The notes under the pieces are model-generated. The model searched no databases. It saw nothing but the letters and a program-made list of their open reading frames with translations, and was not told the DNA's origin. A DNA stretch of 64,000 nt from Mycobacterium decipiens (GTDB lineage: Bacteria > Actinomycetota > Actinomycetes > Mycobacteriales > Mycobacteriaceae), in the NCBI RefSeq assembly GCF_963853665.1, contig NZ_OY970459.1, positions 2,666,001-2,730,000 on the forward strand, in the 5' to 3' direction. Below are positions 1 to 9,546 of this stretch, piece by piece. The position numbers and the translations under genes are program-made. Each line of letters starts with the position of its first letter. Within the stretch, counting starts at the first letter, position 1.

Positions 1-2
1 GC

Positions 3-674
3 ATCATTGGCGGTATCGGCGCCGACGGTGGCCTCGGCGGCAACGGCGGTGTGGGAGCTAACGGGCAGACCGGCGGGGCCGGCGGGACCGGCGGGGCCGG
101 TGGCGCCTCCGGGACGCTCGCCGGTAACGCCGGCAACGGCGGCAACGGCGGCGTCGGTGGCGCCGGCGGGGCCGGCGCCGCCGGGGGTAACGGCGGTACC
201 GGCGGACTGGGCGGCACCGGCTTCTTCGGTTCGACCGGTGGCCAGGGCGGCAACGGCGGAACCGGCGGTCAAGGTGGCGGCGGCGGGGCCGGCGGTCAAG
301 GCGGAGACGGCGGTAGCGCTGGCGCCCTCCTTAATGGAACCGGTGGCGGTGGCGCCGACGGCGCCGGCGCCACCGGCGGTACGGGCGGCGTGGGCGGCAC
401 CGGCGGCGACGGCGGCCAAGGCGGCACCGGCGGCACCACCGGATCAGGCCCGGCGATTCCGGGACCGCCCATGCCGCCGGGCAACCCCGGTGGCCCCGGC
501 GACCTCGGCGCTGACGGCAACACCGCGCCCGCCCTGGGCGATCCCGGGGGCCCAACCGCGGGTGGTGATCCCGTGGGCATCTCCGGGGGCGCCGGTGGTG
601 GCGGCGGCGACGGGGGCGCCGGTGGTAGCGGCGGCACCGGGGGGACGCCGGGCCGGTTAGTCCCTAACCGTTGA
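3..674 (+). CDS. PE_PGRS protein, C-terminal part (5' end outside window)
   Basis: The reading frame is open from the left edge and ends at a TGA at 672-674. It encodes almost only Gly-Gly-X and Gly-Asn-Gly triplets, the PGRS pattern of mycobacterial PE_PGRS proteins, which are exported cell-envelope proteins of largely unknown role. The last 80 or so residues are less regular and richer in Pro and Asp, ending PGRLVPNR. No PE domain is visible because the 5' end is missing. The gene converges on the short PE gene that follows. Frame choice rests on the Gly/Asn composition; the other long frames here give Ala/Pro- or Arg-rich translations and are shadows. Confidence 0.8.
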   Translation: MIGGIGADGGLGGNGGVGANGQTGGAGGTGGAGGASGTLAGNAGNGGNGGVGGAGGAGAAGGNGGTGGLGGTGFFGSTGGQGGNGGTGGQGGGGGAGGQGGDGGSAGALLNGTGGGGADGAGATGGTGGVGGTGGDGGQGGTGGTTGSGPAIPGPPMPPGNPGGPGDLGADGNTAPALGDPGGPTAGGDPVGISGGAGGGGGDGGAGGSGGTGGTPGRLVPNR

Positions 675-730
675 TTGTGTCCGCGTCATCGACGCTGCCG
701 GGTACGGCCGCGGACGCCGAGCCTGGCCGA

Positions 731-961
731 CTACGCCCCGTCTGCCCCGTTCTGGCCGAACAACGACCCGCCGTTGCCGCCGGAGTTACCGGGCCCGCCA
801 TCGCCACCGTCGCCGACCAACTGGGCGTTGCCACCGTCGCCGCCATTGCTGGGGGTCGGGGCCACCGCCGCCGCATTGGCCGAACCGATCGTCGACCCAA
901 TGCCGGCCAGATCCGACGCCGCCGCGGCCACCAGCTCCGGCACCGCCGCCACAAACGACAT
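731..961 (-). CDS. Very short PE/PGRS protein (truncated PE domain)
   Basis: Encodes 76 residues. The first 36, starting MSFVAAVPELVAAAASDL, match the N-terminus of PE domains, but the roughly 60 further residues of a normal PE domain are missing. The protein passes straight into a Gly/Asn-rich PGRS-like tail. The ATG at 959-961 has an AGGAGG ribosome site just upstream on the minus strand. Its place next to the first CBS-domain gene is that of PE_PGRS34 in H37Rv (from memory, about 500 residues), so this is probably an internally deleted relic. Whether it is still made or exported cannot be told. Confidence 0.6.
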   Translation of the reverse strand: MSFVAAVPELVAAAASDLAGIGSTIGSANAAAVAPTPSNGGDGGNAQLVGDGGDGGPGNSGGNGGSLFGQNGADGA

Positions 962-1156
962 CACGGCCTCCTCACACCACTTCCGACGACCCACTTCCAG
1001 GCGACCGGGCGAGTGCTGCGCACACCGTGGCAACAGTGCCCTAACGACGCAATGTATCAATATCCGGCCACTAGATCCGGGGGTTGACCAACACGGCCGA
1101 ACGACGGCCGGGATGGCAGCCACGCCCGACCGACCCGTCAGAAGTGGGTGCCCGCA

Positions 1157-2209
1157 TCAGGCGGGGTTCGCCCCATCACGCATGGTGCCGACCAGGTCCT
1201 CGACCAGGTCCTCCAGCGCCACCATCGCGACGACGGAGCCGTCGTCGCCGGTCACCAGTGCCAGATGGCTATTGGTGCGACGCATCCGAGACAAAGCATC
1301 GGCCAGCGGCAATGATCCGGGCAGCTGCGGCAGCGGGCGCACCAAGGTCAGATCGATCACGGTTTCGGGATCTTCACCGAGCGTCAGCACGTCTTTGATG
1401 TGCAGATATCCAACGAACCTTCCGCCGCGATCCACTACCGGAAACCGCGAGTAGCCGGTCTGGACCAACGCCTGTTCCACGGCACCAATCGTGGGCCCGG
1501 AACCCGCCGCCGATACCGGCACCGCCCTAATGTTGACCAGTGGCACCGCGACATCGGCAACCAGGCGAGTGCGAATCTGAAGCGCCCGGGTTAACCGGCT
1601 GTGCTCCTCGTGATCGAGCAGGCCTTCAGACAACGATTCGGCGATCATCTCGGACAGCTCCACCGTGGAGACGGTGATGTCGAGTTCGTCCTTGGGCTCT
1701 ACCCCAAGCGCCCGCAGTATCGCGTTGGCGCACTTGTTGTAGAACACGATGAACGGCCGTGCGGCGCGCACATACACCAGATAGGGCGGGACCAGCAGCA
1801 TCGCTGTCCGCTCCGGGCCGGCCAAAGCGATGTTCTTCGGCACCATTTCGCCGAGCAGGACGTGCAGTGCCACCACGATGGCCAGCGCCACCGCCAACGA
1901 CAACGTGTGTAGCAGCGCCGGAGGTATACCGGTCAGCCCGAACAACATCCGCAGCAACCTGGCGACCGCCGGCTCGCCGATCCTGCCCAGCAGGATCGAG
2001 GACACCGTGACGCCCAGCTGCGCTCCGGCCAGCATGGCGGGGAGCTGCTCGCCAGCCCGGATCACGATGACCGCACTGGCCTTGCCCTGCTCGGCCAACG
2101 CTTCGAGGCGGTCGCGACGGGCTGAGATGAGCGCGAATTCCGCTCCGACAAAGAACGCGTTGGCGCCGATCAGCAAGAGCGCTAGGAACACTGCGGGTAG
2201 GACGTGCAT
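1157..2209 (-). CDS. CNNM/CBS-domain membrane protein (Rv1841c-like)
   Basis: 350 residues. The N-terminal half is a DUF21/CNNM membrane domain with hydrophobic segments near residues 2-22, 55-75, 90-115 and 130-150. The second half carries a CBS pair (about 205-335), including GYSRFPVVDRGGRFVGYLHI. Proteins of this build are linked to divalent-cation (Mg/Co) transport or its control, and to haemolysin-like annotation; the substrate here is unknown. It lacks the C-terminal CorC_HlyC domain that its neighbour has. Its ATG overlaps the stop of the upstream paralogue by one base (TGATG), so the two are almost certainly translationally coupled. Confidence 0.9.
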   Translation of the reverse strand: MHVLPAVFLALLLIGANAFFVGAEFALISARRDRLEALAEQGKASAVIVIRAGEQLPAMLAGAQLGVTVSSILLGRIGEPAVARLLRMLFGLTGIPPALLHTLSLAVALAIVVALHVLLGEMVPKNIALAGPERTAMLLVPPYLVYVRAARPFIVFYNKCANAILRALGVEPKDELDITVSTVELSEMIAESLSEGLLDHEEHSRLTRALQIRTRLVADVAVPLVNIRAVPVSAAGSGPTIGAVEQALVQTGYSRFPVVDRGGRFVGYLHIKDVLTLGEDPETVIDLTLVRPLPQLPGSLPLADALSRMRRTNSHLALVTGDDGSVVAMVALEDLVEDLVGTMRDGANPA

Positions 2210-3588
2210 CAGCGGCCCCCTCCCGACCCGGATTCAGCACCCGGTCCACGGTTGGGACCAAGTTCGATGAGCTCCAGCAAGTCGATTCGTCGCCCGTCCA
2301 TCTGGACCACGGTGGCCAACCAGCGCATGGTGGCGTCGGGCAGACCATCCTGATTCAACGCGGTCAGCTCGACCGTTTCGCCGGACACCGGGATGTGGCC
2401 AAGCTCCCTAAGCACCAACCCGCCGATCGTCTCGTATGGGCCTTCGGGAGCTCGATAGCCAATGGCACTGGCCACCTCGTCGATGCGCAATAGGCCCGAG
2501 ACCCGCCATCCGCTGCCGGCCGCCACCACATCCGGGGTCGCGTCGTCGTGCTCGTCGCGGACGTCGCCCACGATCTCTTCGATCAAGTCCTCGAGGGTGA
2601 CCATGCCCGCGGTGCCGCCATATTCGTCCACAACCATGGCGGTCTGTAGCGCATTGGCGCGGATCTGCGCCATCACCGCATCGCCGTCCAGCGTCGACGG
2701 CACCACCGCGACCGGTTTGGCGATCGAAGTCAGCAACACCCGCGCGCGATCGGGGGGCGGGACCTCGAACACCTGCTTGACGTGCACGATGCCGACGGTC
2801 TCATCGAGATCACCCTCGACAATCGGGAAACGCGAGAACCCCGATGCGGCCACGACCGCAACCAGGTCGGCGATGGTGTTGTCGGTCTGCAGCGCCACGA
2901 TCTTCGATCGCGGTGTCATCAGCTCCTCGGCCGTCAGGGCACCGAACTGCAGCGAGCGACGCATCAGCCACGCGGTCGCGTCGTCCAGCGAACCGCTACG
3001 CGCGGAGCTGTGCACCAACGACACCAGCTCCTGGGGGGTGCGGGCCGACCGCAGCTCCTCGGCCGGCTCGATGCCCAGTTGACGCACGATCCAGTTCGCC
3101 GCTCCGTTCGTCAGGCGGATGGCCGGGGTGAGCAGCAGCGAGAACAGCACCTGCGGGACCACGACCGCGCGCGCGGTGCGCAGCGGGCGCGCCACCGCAA
3201 GGTATTTGGGGACCAACTCGCCGAACACCATCGACACCGACGTCACGGCCGACAGTGCCAAGAAGGCCGCGATGCCGTCGGCCACCCGTTCGGATATCCC
3301 GATGTCGGTCAGTGCCGGATGCGGGAAATCGGCCACCAGCGGTTCGGTCAGGTACCCGGTTGCCAGGGTGGTGATCGAGATGCCCACCTGAGCACCCGAA
3401 AGCTGGAACGACAGCCGGCGGTGCGCGCGCCGGATGAAGCGGTCCCGGCTGGTACCGCGGCGGGCATTGGCCGCCACGGTGCTGCGGTCCAGTGCGGTCA
3501 GCGAAAACTCTGCTGCGACGAACACCGCCGTGCCGAAGGTGAGCGCCAAGATTGCCAGTATGGTCGCGACGGTGCCGGTCACGTTCAT
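2209..3588 (-). CDS. CNNM/CBS/CorC_HlyC membrane protein (Rv1842c-like)
   Basis: 459 residues from the ATG at 3586-3588. The frame is open further upstream, but the membrane domain starts cleanly at [14 protein letters not shown]. Order: DUF21/CNNM membrane domain (about 1-190, with an [14 protein letters not shown] signature), CBS pair (about 215-345, including [20 protein letters not shown]), then a CorC_HlyC transporter-associated domain (about 360-440). Likely a cation transporter or its regulator. It forms a coupled pair with the downstream paralogue, pointing to a hetero-oligomer. Gene order matches Rv1842c-Rv1841c. Confidence 0.9.
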   Translation of the reverse strand: MNVTGTVATILAILALTFGTAVFVAAEFSLTALDRSTVAANARRGTSRDRFIRRAHRRLSFQLSGAQVGISITTLATGYLTEPLVADFPHPALTDIGISERVADGIAAFLALSAVTSVSMVFGELVPKYLAVARPLRTARAVVVPQVLFSLLLTPAIRLTNGAANWIVRQLGIEPAEELRSARTPQELVSLVHSSARSGSLDDATAWLMRRSLQFGALTAEELMTPRSKIVALQTDNTIADLVAVVAASGFSRFPIVEGDLDETVGIVHVKQVFEVPPPDRARVLLTSIAKPVAVVPSTLDGDAVMAQIRANALQTAMVVDEYGGTAGMVTLEDLIEEIVGDVRDEHDDATPDVVAAGSGWRVSGLLRIDEVASAIGYRAPEGPYETIGGLVLRELGHIPVSGETVELTALNQDGLPDATMRWLATVVQMDGRRIDLLELIELGPNRGPGAESGSGGGR

Positions 3589-3646
3589 GGTTGGCTCGGA
3601 CGTCCGTATGGCGGCGACGTGTTCGCGGCGGCCCGCACCAGCCGGG

Positions 3647-5110
<1,464 letters not shown>

Positions 5111-5118
5111 TCACCCAG

Positions 5119-6570
5119 CTAGACCGGCACTTCGGTGCGGTCTCCACTCCATAGTGTGTGGAACTTGCCCGGTCCGTCGATCCGGCCGTAGGTGTGCGCG
5201 CCGAAAAAGTCGCGCTGAGCCTGGGTGAGTGCGGCCGGCAGCCGCTCGGTACGTAGCGCGTCGTAGTAGCACAGGGCCGACGAGAATCCGGGGGTCGGAA
5301 TTCCCAGTTGGGCCGCCGTGGACACCACACGCCGCCAACTATCGATGGCCGATTCGACGGCGCTGCGGAAATACGGCGCAACAACCAGGCTGGCCAGGTT
5401 CGGATCGGCGTTGAAGGCTTCTTTGATGCGGTTGAGGAATTTCGCCCGGATGATGCAGCCGCCGCGCCAGATGGTAGCCAGGTCGCCCGGCGTGATGTCC
5501 CAGCCGAATTCGGCGCTACCGGCCTGGATCTGGTTGAAGCCTTGCGCGTAGGCCACGATCTTGGAGGCATACAGGGCCTGACGGATGTCTTCGGTGAACG
5601 TATCGCCGTCGGCGGGCCGCTCGCCTAGCTTGCCCGAGGCTAGCCCGGTGGCGGCCGAGCGTTGCTCCACGGAGCCCGAAAGGGCGCGGGCGAACACGGC
5701 CTCGGCAATTCCTGTCACCGGCACGCCCAGGTCCAGCGCGGACTTGACGGTCCACCGGCCGGTGCCTTTCTGCTCGGCCTGGTCCAGGATGACGTCGACC
5801 AGCGGTTTGCCGGTCTTGGCATCGGTCTGGCGCAGCACCTCGGCGGTGATCTCGACCAGGTAGCTGTCCAGATCGCCCTTGTTCCACTCGGTGAATACCT
5901 CGGCGATCTGCGGGGCGGTCAGACCCAGCCCGTCGCGCAGCAGTTGGTAGGCCTCGCCGATGAGCTGCATATCGGAGTACTCGATGCCGTTGTGGACCAT
6001 CTTGACGAAATGCCCGGAGCCGTCCGGGCCGATGTGGGTGCAGCACGGCACGCCGTCGACGTGCGCGGAGATCTCCTCGAGCAGCGGGCCTAGCGATTGG
6101 TACGACTCGGCGGGCCCGCCGGGCATGATCGACGGCCCGTTCAACGCGCCCTCTTCGCCGCCGGAGATCCCGGCGCCGACGAAGTGCAAGCCACGCTCGC
6201 GCATCGCGTTCTCGCGGCGCATGGTGTCGGTGTACAAGGCATTGCCGCCGTCGATGATGATGTCACCGGGTTCCATGGCGTCGGCAAGGTCGTTGATGAC
6301 GGCATCGGTCGGGTCACCGGCTTTGACCATGATCAGCACTCGACGCGGCTTCTCCAGAGCGGCAAGAAATTCGGGGATCGTTTCAGTGCGCACGAACTTT
6401 CCGTCCGAACCGTGCTCTTTCAGCAGGGCATCGGTCTTGGCGATGGACCGATTGTGCAGCGCCACGGTGTAGCCGTGCCGGGCGAAGTTCCGGGCGATGT
6501 TCGAACCCATCACGGCCAGGCCGGTGACGCCGATCTGCGCGGCTGCAGCTTGCGATCTCGACGAACTCAT
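5119..6570 (-). CDS. gnd1: 6-phosphogluconate dehydrogenase Gnd1
   Basis: 483 residues, close to the usual length of the long form. It decarboxylates 6-phosphogluconate to ribulose 5-phosphate with NADP reduction in the oxidative pentose phosphate pathway, in the cytosol. The N-terminal Rossmann motif is GVTGLAVMGSNIARNF. The family signature GAGISGGEEGALNGPSIMPG and the catalytic block KMVHNGIEYSDMQLIGEAY follow. The C-terminal tail YGRIDGPGKFHTLWSG is typical. The ATG at 6568-6570 is preceded by GAGAGGCGGGAC; an open extension upstream has no homology. Same strand as guaB1. Confidence 0.95.
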   Translation of the reverse strand: MSSSRSQAAAAQIGVTGLAVMGSNIARNFARHGYTVALHNRSIAKTDALLKEHGSDGKFVRTETIPEFLAALEKPRRVLIMVKAGDPTDAVINDLADAMEPGDIIIDGGNALYTDTMRRENAMRERGLHFVGAGISGGEEGALNGPSIMPGGPAESYQSLGPLLEEISAHVDGVPCCTHIGPDGSGHFVKMVHNGIEYSDMQLIGEAYQLLRDGLGLTAPQIAEVFTEWNKGDLDSYLVEITAEVLRQTDAKTGKPLVDVILDQAEQKGTGRWTVKSALDLGVPVTGIAEAVFARALSGSVEQRSAATGLASGKLGERPADGDTFTEDIRQALYASKIVAYAQGFNQIQAGSAEFGWDITPGDLATIWRGGCIIRAKFLNRIKEAFNADPNLASLVVAPYFRSAVESAIDSWRRVVSTAAQLGIPTPGFSSALCYYDALRTERLPAALTQAQRDFFGAHTYGRIDGPGKFHTLWSGDRTEVPV

Positions 6571-6662
6571 GTCCCGCCTCTCAGGTTGAAGAACTCTTGC
6601 ACGCGCTTCGCACACACTGTGGCACAGCGGACTGGTCGCACTCCAAAGCGTTTCGGTTGCCG

Positions 6663-7613
6663 CTAGGCGATGAACAGCCGCTGCAATTGCGTGAGCCACG
6701 GTACGGCGAGCGCGACGGTGGGCACCACCAGCACGGCAGCCGCGGCCAAGTATGCGGTTAGGGACAGCATCCGGCTATTCCCACGTCCGGACAGCCGGCG
6801 CACTCGGAGCACCGTGCTGGGACCGCCCGCGGCCAACGCACCCGACGGCGCCGGCCCGGATGCGCAGGCGACCAAAGCCCGAGCCAGGGGAGTGCGCCCC
6901 GTAGCCCGTACCGCGGCGTCATCAGCCAGGAGCTCGACGAGCAGCTGCACCGCGCCCAGCGCATTGGCGCTGCGGACCAACCGCGGGAAAGCCGCGTGTA
7001 CCGCGGTGAACGCCTCCAATACCAGATCGTGGCGGGCGCGCAGATGAGCTCGCTCATGGGTAAGAATCGCCGCGACCTCGGAATCGGTGAGCGTGGTCAA
7101 TGTCCCTTCGCTGACCACAACCCGGCTGCGCACACCGGGCAGACAGTAGGCAAGCGGCTGCGCCACGTCCAAGACCCGAAGGTCGCGGGCCCGGGCGCAG
7201 GGCTGGGCAAACGCGGCATCGTGTCCGACCCCGACGAGATCGACCACCATGCGGTGGTGGGCGCGTCGTCGGCGGGTGGCGATGGCTACCCGCACCACGG
7301 CGACCACCAAGCGCGCACCGACCATCAGGGTCAGCGCAAAGACCGTGACATATGTCGCCCACAGCGGCCAGCCGAGGCGACCGGCGGCCCCGACGAAGCT
7401 GGTCGTTGGCCGTCCGTCCGGGCCCGGCATGAGCAGCCGGCTAGCGATCGCGATTCCGGCGCTGAACGACGAAAGCACCGCTGCCAAGGCAATGGCCTGC
7501 CACAGCACCATTGCGGCGCGCGGGGCGCGCAATGGCCACGTCGCTCGGGCCAGCAGGGCTGGGGTCGGGCCAGCCAGCAGCACCGCGAGGATGGTGAAGG
7601 CCAGCCCGGACAC
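6663..7613 (-). CDS. BlaR/M56-type membrane zinc peptidase (Rv1845c-like)
   Basis: 316 residues with hydrophobic segments near 3-20, 35-60, 80-105 and 285-305. The HERAHLRARHD block contains the HExxH zinc motif of M56 peptidases (BlaR1/MecR1 membrane protease part). No C-terminal penicillin-binding sensor domain is present, so the signal that triggers it is unknown. It lies 14 bases after the stop of the BlaI gene, an operon arrangement conserved in actinobacteria. Likely role: regulated cleavage of the BlaI repressor or another substrate. Confidence 0.85.
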   Translation of the reverse strand: MSGLAFTILAVLLAGPTPALLARATWPLRAPRAAMVLWQAIALAAVLSSFSAGIAIASRLLMPGPDGRPTTSFVGAAGRLGWPLWATYVTVFALTLMVGARLVVAVVRVAIATRRRRAHHRMVVDLVGVGHDAAFAQPCARARDLRVLDVAQPLAYCLPGVRSRVVVSEGTLTTLTDSEVAAILTHERAHLRARHDLVLEAFTAVHAAFPRLVRSANALGAVQLLVELLADDAAVRATGRTPLARALVACASGPAPSGALAAGGPSTVLRVRRLSGRGNSRMLSLTAYLAAAAVLVVPTVALAVPWLTQLQRLFIA

Positions 7614-7627
7614 GCCGTTAGTCTCCC

Positions 7628-8044
7628 TCAGGCCTCCGCTTCAGCGCCAGCCGGCGGCGGATTACGATGACCCGCTTCCAATTCGGCGAGGGCACGCCGC
7701 AGCGCGTCCGCCTCGTCGGCGCCGACACGCTCGACGAAGTGCACCAGCGCGGCCTGCCTGCTGCCGGAGTCCTCGGCCTGGGCCAATGCATCGACCATCA
7801 GCCCCGCGACTAGTTCATCGCGGCCGTGCACCGGCGCATACCGGTGGGCCCGATCGTCGCGGATCTGTAGCACGAGGTTCTTCTTCGCCAACCGCTGCAG
7901 CACGGTCATCACTGTCGTGTAGGCAAGCTCGCGTCGCGCCGACAACGCTTCGTGGACTTGGCGAACGGTTTGGGGTTCCGGCGTGGACCACAAACGATCC
8001 ATGACGGCGCGTTCCAGGTCCCCCAGCCGTGTCAGCTTGGCCAT
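7628..8044 (-). CDS. blaI: BlaI-type penicillinase repressor
   Basis: 138 residues. Starts MAKLTRLGDLERAVMDRLW, followed by the winged-helix ELAYTTVMTVLQRLAKKNLV characteristic of BlaI/MecI repressors, then a dimerisation helix region. In M. tuberculosis the homologue (Rv1846c) represses blaC, its own gene and a few others, and is released by beta-lactam stress. It heads an operon with the M56 peptidase. A dyad at 8088-8104, about 44 bases before the start codon, is the likely autoregulatory operator. Confidence 0.9.
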   Translation of the reverse strand: MAKLTRLGDLERAVMDRLWSTPEPQTVRQVHEALSARRELAYTTVMTVLQRLAKKNLVLQIRDDRAHRYAPVHGRDELVAGLMVDALAQAEDSGSRQAALVHFVERVGADEADALRRALAELEAGHRNPPPAGAEAEA

Positions 8045-8087
8045 AGTTCGCTCATCTCCTGCGGGTTGAAACCAGCGTACTCCGGCT

Positions 8088-8104
8088 TACTACCGACCGT
8101 CGTA
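8088..8104. promoter_or_regulatory. Candidate BlaI operator
   Basis: TACTACCGACCGTCGTA is an imperfect dyad with TAC/GTA arms, 12 of 17 positions symmetric. BlaI-type operators are TACTA/TAGTA-like dyads. It lies in the divergent region just upstream of blaI, as expected for autorepression. Identified by eye only. Confidence 0.5.
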
Positions 8105-8270
8105 CCAAAACGCGACTCGTGGCCCTGCCCGGTCGACAAGGCCCGCCGAATGGCGGCTTGTCCCAGCTAGATCATCCGCCCGGAGATGACTGTGACCCGC
8201 ATAACAGCGCTCGCGTGGGCGTCTCGTCGTGCCACACGTCCGCAATAGCGCACACGCAATGCTTGCAAAA

Positions 8271-8289
8271 TTAGGGCAGCCTTGCCTAC
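8271..8289. promoter_or_regulatory. IdeR-like iron box upstream of MrsI
   Basis: TTAGGGCAGCCTTGCCTAC matches the mycobacterial iron box TTAGGTTAGGCTAACCTAA at about 13 of 19 positions, including both outer arms. It overlaps a possible -10 hexamer, TACTAT at 8286-8291, so Fe-IdeR binding would block transcription of the small RNA that follows. In M. tuberculosis the intergenic region Rv1846c-Rv1847 carries the IdeR-controlled sRNA MrsI. Confidence 0.6.
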
Positions 8290-8296
8290 TATTACT

Positions 8297-8397
8297 CTGG
8301 TCGAGCTACAACGACCGCGGCCGAGTCCTGAGGGCTGCAGTGACCCCCGGTCGACTCGATCGGCGAGCCCCGTGCCTGGTGCGCGGGGCTCGCCCGT
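8297..8397 (+). ncRNA. mrsI: MrsI iron-sparing small RNA (ncRv11846 homologue)
   Basis: No protein frame fits this stretch. It begins just after the iron box and ends in a strong GC hairpin at 8363-8393 (GCGAGCCCC arm, loop, GGGGCTCGC arm) followed by CCGTTT, an intrinsic-terminator-like end. Position, size of about 100 nt and iron control agree with MrsI, the M. tuberculosis sRNA induced by iron limitation that represses mRNAs of non-essential iron proteins, including bfrA. Ends are estimated from the possible -10 box and the hairpin; base identity to MrsI was not checked. Confidence 0.6.
8363..8397 (+). terminator. Intrinsic terminator of MrsI
   Basis: A nine-base GC-rich stem (GCGAGCCCC with GGGGCTCGC) encloses a loop of about 13 bases and is followed by a short pyrimidine run CCGTTT. 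It closes the small RNA and precedes the thioesterase gene by about 70 bases. Confidence 0.6.
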
Positions 8398-8464
8398 TTC
8401 CGGCCCTGGCGAATTCGGCGTCGTAACACCTGCGCGCATCCTTCGATGGTGTAGACACGGGAGC

Positions 8465-8884
8465 GTGCAGCGATCGTCGGACTCAACGCCTCCGCCGGAT
8501 TTCACCGCGCCTTTCGACAGCGTGTTGGGTCTGCGATTCACCGAACTGGGCCCCGACGGCGCCCGCGCGCACCTCGAGGTCAACCCCAGACTGTTGCAGC
8601 CGATGGGCGTCGTGCACGGCGGTGTCTACTGCTCCATGATCGAAAGCATGGCCAGCCTGGCCGCTTTTAGCTGGCTGGCCACGCATGGCGGCGGCAATGT
8701 CGTGGGGGTCAACAACAACACGGATTTTCTGCGTTCCATCAGCGCGGGGACGGTGTACGGCACCGCAGAACCACTGCATCGCGGTCGGCGGCAACAGCTG
8801 TGGTTGGTCACCATCACCGACGACACCGACCGGGTCGTCGCCCGCGGCCAAGTGCGGCTGCAGAACCTCGAGGCGCAGCCGTAG
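8465..8884 (+). CDS. Hotdog-fold thioesterase (Rv1847-like)
   Basis: 139 residues from a GTG at 8465-8467 with GGGAG close upstream. It belongs to the PaaI/4HBT hotdog family: the VVHGGVYCSMIESMAS block is the conserved HGG motif around the active-site Glu region, and VVGVNNNTDFLRS is the following strand. Such enzymes hydrolyse acyl- or aroyl-CoA thioesters; the substrate is unknown. It sits 48 bases before ureA in the same direction but is unlikely to be functionally part of urease. The frame is open further upstream, but homology stops at about this GTG. Confidence 0.85.
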   Translation: MQRSSDSTPPPDFTAPFDSVLGLRFTELGPDGARAHLEVNPRLLQPMGVVHGGVYCSMIESMASLAAFSWLATHGGGNVVGVNNNTDFLRSISAGTVYGTAEPLHRGRRQQLWLVTITDDTDRVVARGQVRLQNLEAQP

Positions 8885-8932
8885 CGCTCTCGAGGCTGCT
8901 GAAGCCACCCAGGCGTGGCAGGATCGCAGAAC

Positions 8933-9235
8933 ATGCGCCTGACGCCGCACGAACAGGAGCGATTGCTGCTGTCCTACGCCGCGGAGTTGGCCCGCCGGCG
9001 TCGGGCCCGCGGCCTGCGCCTCAATCACCCGGAAGCCATTGCGGTCATCACCGACCACGTCCTGGAAGGCGCGCGCGACGGCCGCTCCGTCGCAGAGTTG
9101 ACGGTAAGCGGCCGTGAGGTGCTCGGCCGCGACGATGTGATGGAGGGAGTGCCTGAGATGCTTGCAGAGGTGCAGGTGGAGGCGACGTTTCCGGACGGTA
9201 CCAAGTTGGTCACCGTCCACCAGCCGCTCGCATGA
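8933..9235 (+). CDS. ureA: Urease gamma subunit UreA
   Basis: 100 residues, the standard gamma-subunit length. [20 protein letters not shown] and the [20 protein letters not shown] block are diagnostic. It is the small structural subunit of the nickel urease that splits urea to ammonia and carbamate in the cytosol. ureA overlaps ureB by four bases (ATGA), so the structural genes are coupled. Confidence 0.97.
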   Translation: MRLTPHEQERLLLSYAAELARRRRARGLRLNHPEAIAVITDHVLEGARDGRSVAELTVSGREVLGRDDVMEGVPEMLAEVQVEATFPDGTKLVTVHQPLA

Positions 9236-9546
9236 TCCCGGGTGAAATCTTCTATGGCAGCGGCGATATCGAAATGAATGCAGCAGCACTCCAACACCTG
9301 GAGCTGCAGATCGTCAACACCGGAGATCGTCCGGTGCAGGTCGGCAGCCATGTCCACCTTCCGCAGGCCAATCGGGCGCTGTCGTTCGATCGCGCGGCGG
9401 CCCACGGCTATCGTCTGGACATTCCGGCGGCCACCGCGGTCCGGTTCGAGCCAGGCGTGCCCCTAGTCGTCGGGTTGGTTCCGCTACGCGGACGGCGTGA
9501 GGTGCACGGCCTGACGCTGAATCCACCTGGACGACTGGACATTTGA
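9232..9546 (+). CDS. ureB: Urease beta subunit UreB
   Basis: 104 residues. [16 protein letters not shown], then [18 protein letters not shown] and the [20 protein letters not shown] stretch, are typical of UreB. Structural partner of UreA and UreC. Its stop overlaps the ureC ATG by one base (TGATG), and it overlaps ureA by four bases at the other end. Confidence 0.97.
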   Translation: MIPGEIFYGSGDIEMNAAALQHLELQIVNTGDRPVQVGSHVHLPQANRALSFDRAAAHGYRLDIPAATAVRFEPGVPLVVGLVPLRGRREVHGLTLNPPGRLDI

